The position numbers were made by a program, and so were the translations under genes. 64,000 nucleotides of DNA from Neoarius graeffei (lineage: Eukaryota; Chordata; Actinopteri; Siluriformes; Ariidae). The notes below the pieces were generated by a model, which searched no databases, had not been told where the DNA came from, and saw only the letters and a program-made list of their open reading frames with translations. The stretch lies in the NCBI RefSeq assembly GCF_027579695.1, contig NC_083576.1, positions 35,345,760-35,409,759 of the forward strand. The letters are read 5' to 3'. Below are positions 55,711 to 64,000 of this stretch, in pieces; the first letter of the stretch is position 1, and each line of letters begins with the position of its first letter.

Positions 55711-56087
55711 AAGAAAGAAGAAACCTTTATTCATCACATGCACACTTCAAGCACAGTGAAATTCATCCTCTGCATTTAACCCATCTGAAGCAGTGAACAC
55801 ACGCACACACCCAGAGCAGTGGGGCAGCCACACCAAAGCGCCCGGGGAGCAGTCAGGGGTCAGGTACCTTGCTCAAGGGCACCTCAGCCCAAGGCTGCCC
55901 CACGTCAGCCTAACTGCATGTCTTTGGACTGTGGGAGAAACCGGAGCACCCGGAGGAAACCCACACAGACACGGGGAGAACATGCAAACTCCACACAGAA
56001 AGGCCCTTGCCGGCCGCTGGGTTCGAACATGGAACCTTCTTGCTGTGAGGCAACCGTGCTAACCACTACACCACCGTGCTGCCCCCT
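55711..56087 (-). mobile_element. Chimeric SINE (family S2): S1-type head and centre, different tail
   Basis: The minus-strand head and the central ctttggactgtgggagaaaccgg block match S1, but the tail is unrelated. It contains a ccttgctcaagggcacctcagcc stretch and an aacctttattcatcacatgcac end. It is inserted in the T-B right terminal repeat, compared with copy 1 at about 45593. Confidence 0.82.
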
Positions 56088-56249
56088 CAATAAATAAATG
56101 ACCAAGTATAATATTTTTGTCACATTTGTTTAATTGGGTTCTCTTTATCTACTTTTAGGACTTGTGTGAAAATCTGATGATGTTTTAGGTCATATTTATG
56201 CAGAAATATAGAAAATTCTAAAGGGTTCACAAACTTTCAAGCACCACGG

Positions 56250-56754
56250 TACGAGGTCAATTTAATCTCCTTTGATAGAGACAGATCAAAACCTCTCTCC
56301 CTCTCTCTCGCTTGCAGACACACACACACTGTCACAGATGCAAAAATGTGTCTCATTTCTGACACTAAATTAGTTAATCGCTCGCCTAATGGTGTTAAAT
56401 TTGATGAAAATGTGGCGAGATCAATGTGACATTCCGATATCCATATGTGATTCCATAACGTATTGAAATATATTCATCATATTTTGCATATATTTATTTA
56501 ATAATTAGCTCAATGAAGTACAATGACTACGATGAACAAGAAAAATAAGTGAACACTGGCAGCAGATTCAACACCAGTTTCCCCCACTGACTGTGAGAGT
56601 CCCTCGACTGTGCATTCCGTGTATTCGGCTGTGTGCAAGTCGCTCTTTATTTTGAACGAGTGGTCCAGGTCTCTCATAAATTCCGAGCAAACTGAAGGAC
56701 TACTTGGCCTACGATGTTGTTTGGCAAAACCACCTTAGCTTGACGATGGATCTA
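56250..56754. other. Unassigned spacer
   Basis: Short (CT)n and (AC)n tracts at 56288-56330. No coding frame is supported. Confidence 0.3.
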
Positions 56755-57018
56755 AAGCCTAGGTCACAACCAGCCGTACATGCTCCTACGGCCGGTCTAC
56801 GTGCAAAAAACGTGCTGATTTTCGAGCCGTAGACTGGCCACAGAGGTTCTTTGTCATGTCAAACAAACTCTACGGGCGCTTACGTTTTTTTCAGGTTGCA
56901 AGACAAACTTACGGCCAACGTGCGTCTTTCTTCATGAACAAAAAAAAAAAGCAGCGATTTGGGAAACGCCAAAAATCACACGGCCAAAAAATCGTATGTC
57001 CGGTTGTGACCTAGGCTT
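56755..57018. mobile_element. TIR MITE (264 bp)
   Basis: Perfect 17-bp terminal repeats AAGCCTAGGTCACAACC (56755-56771; inverse 57002-57018), TA on both flanks (56753-56754, 57019-57020), and no coding capacity. The superfamily is not certain. Confidence 0.85.
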
Positions 57019-57029
57019 TAAGAGGTAAC

Positions 57030-57227
57030 TCAAGACTCTCTTGGCCTTAAGAGGCTTTCGGGAAACTCATCCATTTTCTTCCGATTTAAGATGTTAATGT
57101 CTCTTCTCAGCACCTTTAGATCACCTTGAATCCTTCTTTTCCACCATGGCTCAAAATTCTTGGCCTCCCTTCTTGCACTTTTTAATCCTAGCATCTTCAG
57201 TGCAAATGAAGGAGCAGCCCCGATCAA
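57030..57227 (-). pseudogene. N-terminal fragment of LINE family Q (probable)
   Basis: Minus strand: EPWWKRRIQGDLKVLRRDIN, a basic block found upstream of RT in this kind of LINE, followed by ILNRKKMDEFPESLL. It ends near the MITE. Its position to the right of the RT (51398-52050) fits a single minus-strand element. Confidence 0.5.
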
Positions 57228-57840
57228 CTATTAATCTCCATTATATCCTTTACATTCATATATGGATGCAACCCATTTATTTTGTTTGTGACATCCTTTA
57301 GTCTACCATTGTCAATCTTATTGAACTCCCATTTTCTTTAGCCTGCAAAGCATTCACTACCCTGTGTTTTCTTGCCTCAAGTTCCAGTTCTGTTAACTAC
57401 CCATTTTCATGCATTGCCTGACCTCATCACAGATTTTTTGTTCTGTTGTTTCAAAGAGACCTATTTGCATCCATTCTCTATGCAACCTCTGTCTGTTTCC
57501 TCACACAGAAACCCCATCTTCAGTGACAGGATTGCTTCGATAATAGCACTCCATGACAACCTCATTCACTCTTTTATCCGATTTTTTCCTCACAGTCTTT
57601 TGATGACGGTTGGGTCCACGCTGCAGGTCCATGGAACACCAGCACAGCTCTCAGGATCATCACGACACACAAGGTCCTCCACCACAACAAGGTGGTAGTC
57701 CACGGAGGGCATTATTATTATTATTACTACTGCAACAATTATAATCAATTGAAAAAAGTTATATTTTCTGTTCAGTATCAAAGTTGAACAATCAGACAGG
57801 AAGTGGGACCTCTGGTACATCGTTTCCAAGCAATTAATTC
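57228..57840 (-). other. Possible further LINE family Q upstream region
   Basis: Broken minus-strand coding-like stretches (EARKHRVVNALQAKE near 57380-57340; DYHLVVVEDLVCRDDPESCAG near 57700-57640) without a secure family. A short (ATT)n lies at 57708-57722. Confidence 0.35.
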
Positions 57841-58340
57841 ATTTATTTATTGATACAATTTCTTCTTTTTTTTGTTTTAATAAATGTTCTCTTAACAATG
57901 ACAATTGATATTATAATATAGCATTAATCATAAAGCAAATGTAAATAATTATTTGTTGTTTTTTTGTTATTTTTTATAAATGAGACAATAGATATTATAA
58001 TACAACAATTATGCAATAATTTATAAATTAATTTAGTTTTTGATAAATTATGTTATATGACATAACAGACACTATTTTCTGGTACATTTTCATTTGTAAG
58101 AGACCGTATATTTAATGATTTATTTACTTATGGACTTCTTTTTAAAATAAAAGATATATTAAATGACAAAATAGGTACTATAAAGCAAATGTATATTTGC
58201 TCAATTATTTTTAGACAGTTGTGTATTCATCAATTCATTGATCATTTATGGATTTCTTTTTTTTTTAAATAAATGATAGATACTGTAATGAAGCAACCGC
58301 ATTTATTAATTTATCTATTTATTGTTGTTGTTTCCACTAC
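57841..58340. repeat. AT-rich diverged tandem repeat
   Basis: Five or so loosely repeated segments with a shared pattern (aataaatga..aatagatattataat..aagcaaatgta..) spaced roughly 100 bases apart. No coding frame. Confidence 0.55.
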
Positions 58341-58984
58341 ACAGTCCTGTGCAAAAGTCTGAGGCACCCTTTTTTTTTTTTAGCACATACATTGTTATAG
58401 TTTTATTTGATGACCTCTACATTTTTGAGTCAGGTCAAAACAAAGCATTGTATATTTCCAAACTTTAGTTTTCCAGGACAGAATTAAATGCGACAGAAAA
58501 AATGTGTGTATATCAGTAAAGAAAACAGGATATTGTTTTTCATCCAAAAACATAATGAAGGCAAAACTAAGGAGCAGGTGAGACAGTCAAAGTATCCAGA
58601 ATAACTGTGGCTGGTTTTGGAAGATGCTCAGTAAAACTTGCAGCTCATTTCCTCATAAAACTGCACTAACTGCCCCTGAGACTACTAGTAAAGCAAAGTG
58701 TCATTACATCAAATATTGTCTTTGTTCCTTTCTTTTAGTGTTTACTGCTCTTTATAGTGTTTTTTTTATTGTAGAAACATTTAATTTAATAATTGAAGAC
58801 ATCGTTGCATGTACCCAAGACCATCTCTCTCTCTCTCTCTCACATACACACAAGTGCACAGGTAATAGTAAATGTCCAGAGAGGTTGTAAATCTGTGCAG
58901 AGATGCAGCTGTTGATGTCACATGGTCTGATTGTTCAGGTTAAACTCACAATTCTGCAAAATATTGCATGATGCCAAACTGGTT
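58341..58984. mobile_element. Tc1-like end fragment
   Basis: ACAGTCCTGTGCAAAAGTCTGAGGCACC at 58341 is the usual start of another fish Tc1-like terminal repeat. No transposase or opposite end was found. (CT)n at 58827-58841. Confidence 0.5.
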
Positions 58985-59045
58985 TATGATAAACTAAATT
59001 TCGTTGTACATTTGTGCAGTGACAATAAAAGCATTCTATTCTATG
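58985..59045 (+). mobile_element. LINE (L2-like) 3' end
   Basis: ttcgttgtacatttgtgcagtgacaataaaagc followed by attctattctat, the common 3' terminus and short tandem tail of fish L2-like LINEs. Confidence 0.6.
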
Positions 59046-59105
59046 GATGAATTCCTCTCTGTGCTCCAGCAGCTGAATCACAGCATCATTCAGACAGAAA
59101 AGAAG

Positions 59106-59834
59106 TAAAGGCTAAAGGGAATCTTAATACCTCTTTTGAATAATTCCATGCTAAAATAACCTTAAGTAAGCTCAAACTAAAGAGGTTTATTTTAGCTTGA
59201 TGGTGCACAGGGTGCCCAAAATCAAGTCTTTCTTATTCGAGGCTGGAGTGGAGCCCAAATTGTATATGTAATGGAAAGGCCTGTATCTGTACAAATATTT
59301 GAATTGTGCCAGTTCGGTTAGTATAAACCTGCATTAAGTCCACTTTGATAAGTCAGTAACTAAGAAAAGATACAGACTAAGAAAAAATGAAGAATACTTA
59401 TTGGACTTCATTTTTCAAGGAAAAAAGTGGAAAATATTTTTTCAGAGCCCAGGGGGAACCCTGATTACCAACATGTCCTCTTTACCCTGGAAAGGGTACA
59501 CTGGAGCACATCCTAAGCAGCTGCCCAACAGCCCTTGGAGAGGGCCACTACAGCTGGCGACATGACCAGGTGCTGAATTCAGTGGCTGAGACCATATCCA
59601 GAGCAGTAAGCAACAACAAGCACACCCACAGTCAGAGGAAAAGCTCCTTTGTGAGAGCTGGAGAGACGCTATGACCACAGCCTACATCATCAGCCAGCCT
59701 GCTCTCATCAGCATCACACTGGGAGCTGCGAGTTGATCTTGGCAGGCAGCTCAAGTTCCCAGACCATGTGACGCCAAACTCCTTGAGACCAGACATGGTG
59801 TTAACATTGGCTTCTTCTAAGCAGGTCCTCTTAG
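59106..59834 (+). pseudogene. Second copy of RT family N fragment
   Basis: Matches 18702-19393 along its length (~90% by eye). It ends after the RPDMV-type block where the other copy continues, and contains KSSFVRAGE near 59640. An extra stretch (about 59520-59560) is present here. Confidence 0.65.
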
Positions 59835-60234
59835 TTCCCCAATTATTTTGGCTCATCTATTCTATTAGACTCTAATAACCTATTGTAACATGTATTAATG
59901 CGATGCAACATCACTCCCTGTTACAGATGGCATTCCAATTGGCTGCTAATGAAAGAAGGCGTGTCCAGGGCACACTCACTGAGCTCGCTGTAAAAATCTG
60001 GAGAGCTCATAGCCTATTCCCCACTGTAAAGACGAGTGAAGCCATCTGACCGCCATCTTACCACTCACATTGCGTGTATTTGGCTTATGTTAAACTGTCA
60101 TATCCGATCAAATTTTCCCCAAGGAAAGTATCTCCTGACTTTTTTCTTTCATTACTTCCTCTTATTTTCTCAACTTTACATATATTTATAGCGCTCCCCT
60201 TCGTTGTTGTTTTTATTCCTTTTTCAGTTCAGTC
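59835..60234. other. Unassigned spacer
   Basis: No feature supported. The last 8 bases are the target duplication of the following hAT. Confidence 0.3.
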
Positions 60235-61034
60235 CATGGGCGCAGATAGAGGGGGGGACAGGTGGGATTCGTCCCACCCAGATTTAAATTCACCTCGTTC
60301 GGTCCCCCCCACTTATAGGGAGGAAAAAACGTCTATGCTGTCTTTCTTTGCATAAGGCAAACCTCACGGAAAAATCAAAAGACTAATTACCATTCAGTTT
60401 ATTGAGGTGCACAGCAGTACATACATAGTTGCAACAACTCACATAAAACAAAACAAAGACTGATATTCGGTTGATTGAGCTGCGCAGACTGCACAGGTTG
60501 CGAGCTCGAGCTTGGTTGCTATGGTTACCCACAACAAGTTTGACAGGCATATCGGGGACAGCTCCTAGTTCAGGACCCCAACACGGCATGATGAAGGGTG
60601 CCAAACCGAAAAGGCAGAAAACGATTGCATCGTTTTTTGAAAAAACAATGACTGTAAGTAAACTGTGCCTTACTTTATCATATCACCTTGCAATTTTTTG
60701 ATAGTCTGTTCAAAGTAATGTCATAGTGAAAGTAAAATCATACGGAGTAGAGATGCCTTTCTGGTAGCCTCCTTCTTTCGGTGGTAGCCTGTAGATACAG
60801 TGCTCAGAAGGCAGTTTTAATGTTTAATCTGGCGTTCCCTACCATAATTTCATAATTTATTAGTAGGCCTAAGCTAACGGTTGCAGGAATGAAGGAGTGA
60901 TGGTTTTTTTGTCTTAGCTGAGTAATGTCACCGCCCTGAGGGCATCAGAGTATATTCCTCGCACAACACATGGTGGGGTTGGTTTGCTGGCAGCTTTGTC
61001 CCACCCAATTCAAAAAAACGTATCTGCGCCCTTG
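60235..61034 (+). mobile_element. hAT MITE-like element (800 bp) keeping a first transposase exon
   Basis: Terminal repeats CATGGGCGCAGATA and, inverted, CAAGGGCGCAGATA. Perfect 8-bp duplication GTTCAGTC (60227-60234 and 61035-61042). Subterminal gtcccaccca occurs at both ends. Confidence 0.9.
60588..60653 (+). pseudogene. First exon of a TTF-type hAT transposase
   Basis: MMKGAKPKRQKTIASFFEKT followed by MTV and a GTAAGT donor at 60654. A short basic start with a K-x-I-x-S-F-F motif is usual for exon 1 of ZMYM1-like hAT transposases. Compare MKKSTTLKQTKL at 23043. No other exon remains. Confidence 0.55.
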
Positions 61035-61042
61035 GTTCAGTC

Positions 61043-61291
61043 TCTGATCATTTTTTTTTTGAATGTCTCTTTTACTACTATAATTATTTTTACGGAGATT
61101 ATTTCAGTTTTTCTTTGTACAGAAAATCATATATCGGACACCATTCGGGAAATAAGCCAATGACCGGGAAATATGACCAACCCTGATTTTAGAGTACTTA
61201 TCAATATACTTGTACTCAATTTAAACTAAAATCATGTCATTAAAATGGACAAATCATGCCCATTTTGTCAGTTTGTGCAAGTGGGTGTGAC
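61043..61291. other. Unassigned spacer
   Basis: AT-rich, no feature. Confidence 0.3.
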
Positions 61292-61453
61292 GTGCAGATT
61301 AGATTAGATTAGATAAAACTTTATTGATCCCTTTGGGAGGGTGGTCTCAGGGAAATTAAGATTCCAGCAGCATCATTACAGATAAACAGAGAAAAGAAAT
61401 AGAGAAAACTTATAGACAAATTAAAATAAATTAAGTATTTACATATACAAATA

Positions 61454-61819
61454 GGCGGCACGGTGGTGTAGTGGTTAGCGCTGTCGCCTCACAGCAAGAA
61501 GGTCCTGGGTTCGAGCCCCGGGGCCGGCGAGGGCCTTTGTGTGTGGAGTTTGCATGTTCTCCCCGTGTCTGCGTGGGTTTCCTCCGGGTGCTCCGGTTTC
61601 CCCCACAGTCCAAAGACATACAGGTTAGGTTAACTGGTGACTCTAAATTGACCATAGGTGTGAATGTGAGTGTGAATGGTTGTCTGTGTCTATGTGTCAG
61701 CCCTGTGATGACCTGGCGACTTGTCCAGGGTGTACCCCGCCTTTCGCCCGTAGTCAGCTGGGATAGGCTCCAGCTTGCCTGCGACCCTGTAGAAGGATAA
61801 AGCGGCTAGAGATAATGAG
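61454..61819 (+). mobile_element. S1 SINE
   Basis: Full length in plus orientation, flanked by ATATACAAATA (61443-61453 and 61820-61830). Confidence 0.9.
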
Positions 61820-61858
61820 ATATACAAATATAAAAGAATAAGATATGGGGAAGAGAGT

Positions 61859-62003
61859 AAGGGGGGGGGGAGAAGTGGGGGGGGGGAGAAGTGGGGGGGG
61901 GGAGAAGTGGGGGGGGGGAGAAGTGGGGTTGGGGGGGGGAGAAGTGGGGTTGGGGGGGGGAGAAGTGGGGTTAGGGCAAGTGAGTGAGTGGGGGGGGGGG
62001 GGA
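61859..62003 (+). repeat. G-rich minisatellite
   Basis: Units agaagtgg plus a G run: three of 16 bp (from 61871), then two or three of 21 bp with an inserted ggtt, then a final run of 14 Gs. Likely to form G-quadruplexes. Confidence 0.92.
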
Positions 62004-62330
62004 GCAGGAAAGATATTGCACTTTATATTGCACATTGTCCGGTATTGCTTATTGTTAGGCTAGGCTACTACTCCTTCCCGTCCTCTGTCCTCCTGTTACC
62101 CCCCCAGAGAGGAGTTGTACAGTCTGTTGGCATGAGGGACAAAGGAGTTTGAGTCTGTTCATCCTGCACTTGGGAAGGAGCATTCTGTCACTGAACAGGC
62201 TCCTCTGGTTGCTGATGACAGTGTGCAGAGGGTGACTGGCATCGTCCATGATGTTCAATAGTTTGTCCATAGACCTCTTCTCTGCCACCATCACCAGAGA
62301 GTCATAGAGAAATACATAGACATCAGATAT

Positions 62331-62637
62331 TAACTAGAAGTAAAAAAAAAAACCCTAACAATGAATGCAAGTAATCAATTATGTAAAGAGTTAGCAGATC
62401 ACCTATTCAATACTGTGCTAATAAGACACAACAGTCTGTCATTTTTTGAGTTTTTCTTAACTATATTTAAAGACTTAGAGTATTTCCATTTCTAAGGAGA
62501 ACAGAAAGAGGGTTGTAATTTTTGCCATTTTTGTTTATGAACAAAAAAATGTAGCTTGCAAAATAAAAAATAAAATAAAATAAAAATAAAAAAAAAATTC
62601 ATAACATATTCCAGGGATTTATTTTCAGGATTTTCAT
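62331..62637. other. AT-rich sequence, probably L1 sequence at its right end
   Basis: A (AAAAT)n tract at 62560-62597. The last bases (caggattttcat, 62626-62637) are one copy of the duplication flanking the next SINE. Confidence 0.35.
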
Positions 62638-62985
62638 CTCATTGATTCTCATTATCTCTAACCGCTTTATCCTGTTCTACAGGGTCGCAGGCAAGCTGGA
62701 GCCTATCCCAGCTGACTACGGGCGAAAGGCGGGGTACACCCTGGACAAGTCGCCAGGTCATCACAGGGCTGACACAGACACCCATTCACACTCACACCTA
62801 CGGTCAATTTAGAGTCACCAGTTAACCTAACCTGTATGTCTTTGGACTGTGGGGGAAACCGGAGCACACCCACGCGGACACAGGGAGAACATCCGCACAG
62901 AAAGGCCCTCGCCGGCCACGAGGCTCGAACCCGGACCTCCTTGCTGTGAGGCGACAGCGCTGACCACTACACCACCGTGCTGCCC
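62638..62985 (-). mobile_element. S1 SINE inside L1 ORF2
   Basis: Flanked by CAGGATTTTCAT (62626-62637 and 62986-62997). Lacks about 20 bases in the centre. Confidence 0.9.
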
Positions 62986-64000
62986 CAGGATTTTCATAAT
63001 AGAAAAAAATAGCTTTGATACTAAGGGAGTAAGTCACATCCAAGTGATCAAAGAGGTACTTATTAAGGTCAATAAGAAAAAGTTCAGTCATTTGACATTC
63101 AAAGAACAGATGAATCAAGGTTTCATCCACATTCTCACAAAAGGTACAAAAGCTCTGTATGTCTGCATACTTGGAGATAAACCCGTTCACGGGATATATT
63201 TTGTGAAGGATCTTAAAGTGAACCTCTTTTACTTTATTGGTAATGCAATATTTATTTGGCAAAAGCCAGGCTTTTTTCCCCAACCAATATCCTGAACAAA
63301 AGAACCCCAATAAAGTTTCCCCCTACGGGTGATTCTTTTTCTGGATTGAAAAATTCGGCGTACGTTTGTCACATTTCTTATCAACCAGATCAACTCCATC
63401 CAAACAGAAATTATATTGCAGTGCACTGCTTGTACCAAGGGATAAATTTTTTTTATAAGTTGGGCCAACCCCGTGGGGATAGCCTTGATCAATAAGTTGA
63501 ACTCCCTAAAAGGGACTGGGAGGCCATGGCATGATAAAAATTGCTTGTATGATAATACATTGCCATAACTATCAAACAGCGATATAATGTTTTGGATGCC
63601 ATTATTAACCCATCTGGGGAAGAAGAGAGACTTGTTCCTGATGGTAATGTCTGCATTATTCCAAATGAGTGTTTTGTGAGGAGAGAAATTGTGAACAAAA
63701 CAATCTCCAAGCAAGAGGACACTGTTGGTGAAACTTTGATAAAGAAACTGATAATTTTGCAGGTGAATAATTGCATTTTAGAACAAAAGAGAGACCCTCA
63801 ACCTGGTTAAATATATGATTAGAGACTTAAAAAAAAAACATATAGAATTTAAATGTATTAGACATCATCTAATCCATCCACTTTAAATGAGTTAACTGTA
63901 TCAGAGAAATCCAGAAAATTTAACCCTCCCTGGGCTTTACAACTAGATAATACTTCTTTGAGTTTGTGTGGTTTATTTTTCCAGATAAAATCTAGAAAGA
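62986..64000 (-). pseudogene. C-terminal part of an L1 ORF2, running off the window
   Basis: Minus-strand frames: LIWNNADITIRNKSLFFPRW, FREFNLLIKAIP, RGKLYWGSF (63714-63290), then ITNKVKEVHFKILHKIYPVN and FCTFCENVDETLIHLFFECQ (63250-63080). These resemble the region after RT in fish L1/Tx1 elements, including a C-x2-C...H...C pattern. One frame change lies near 63290. The RT itself would lie beyond the window. Confidence 0.7.

Larger units (their letters stand above)
54464..56249 (-). mobile_element. Tc1-like element T-B, copy 2, carrying a SINE
   Basis: Same terminal repeats as copy 1 (CAGTGGTGCTTAAAAGTTTG; the right tip is altered to CACGG), with TA on both sides. The transposase is much more decayed. 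A chimeric SINE (55711-56087) lies in the right terminal repeat. Confidence 0.88.
61292..62330 (-). mobile_element. 5'-truncated LINE 3' end (Rex1-like) with tandem tail, carrying a SINE and a minisatellite
   Basis: Minus-strand coding from about 62330: MDDASHPLHTVISNQRSLF and MLLPKCRMNRLK (62236-62150), the usual C-terminus of a fish LINE. The other end has the ctttattgatccctttgggagg motif and an (AGATT)n tail at 61299-61313. A SINE (61454-61819) and a G-rich repeat (61859-62003) lie within. Confidence 0.65.

Overview
The window reads as a piece of teleost fish genome made almost entirely of transposable elements. No host protein-coding gene, tRNA or rRNA gene could be supported on either strand. 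The evidence for a fish is the mix of families: tRNA-headed SINEs with a conserved central domain, L1/Tx1-type LINEs, Ty3/gypsy chromoviruses of the sushi type, Gmr1-like Ty3/gypsy elements, a Tol2-like hAT element, several Tc1-like elements and THAP/TTF-finger DNA transposons. The species cannot be fixed from the sequence; a catfish-like genome is possible but unproven.

Layout. 1-1613: end of a pogo-like DNA transposon, then a minus-strand gammaretrovirus-type LTR with its primer binding site. 1614-13400: one minus-strand L1 whose ORF1 and ORF2 can be followed across later insertions (a SINE at 2084, a LINE 3' end at 3870, a whole gypsy element at 4307-11054 and a second LINE 3' end at 11589-12759 that itself carries a TIR element). 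13400-21920: THAP-domain transposon, Gmr1-like 3' end, degraded RT fragments, SINEs, hAT remnants and a solo LTR. 21924-33887: a Gmr1-like element between two inverted AT-rich arms; it was later hit by a complete chromovirus (24642-29955) and a hAT element (22689-24237). 34277-41977: a Tc1-like element hit by a second Gmr1-like element (35622-41972), which carries a 1.4-kb hAT MITE. 42000-46423: SINEs and a Tc1-like element. 46424-57230: a minus-strand LINE split by a Tol2-like hAT, a THAP-type TIR element and a second Tc1-like copy. 57230-64000: LINE remnants, an 800-bp hAT, a G-rich minisatellite, SINEs and the C-terminal part of a further L1.

The most informative unit is the chromovirus at 24642-29955. 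It has LTRs that I read as identical, a 5-bp target duplication, open gag and pol frames, a canonical -1 slippery heptamer in the gag/pol overlap, and a primer binding site complementary to the predicted start of its own RNA. It looks recently inserted and possibly competent. Nearly everything else is decayed. Catalytic-residue changes are visible: YLDN in one RT, Glu to Lys in the Tol2-like transposase, and Glu to Lys in both copies of one Tc1 family. Most of the nonsense codons I could compare with a relative fit C-to-T or G-to-A decay.

The two longer Gmr1-like elements have integrase before reverse transcriptase, the reverse of the usual Ty3/gypsy order. This is a known but uncommon arrangement. 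Insertion order can be read directly from at least fifteen target-site duplications.
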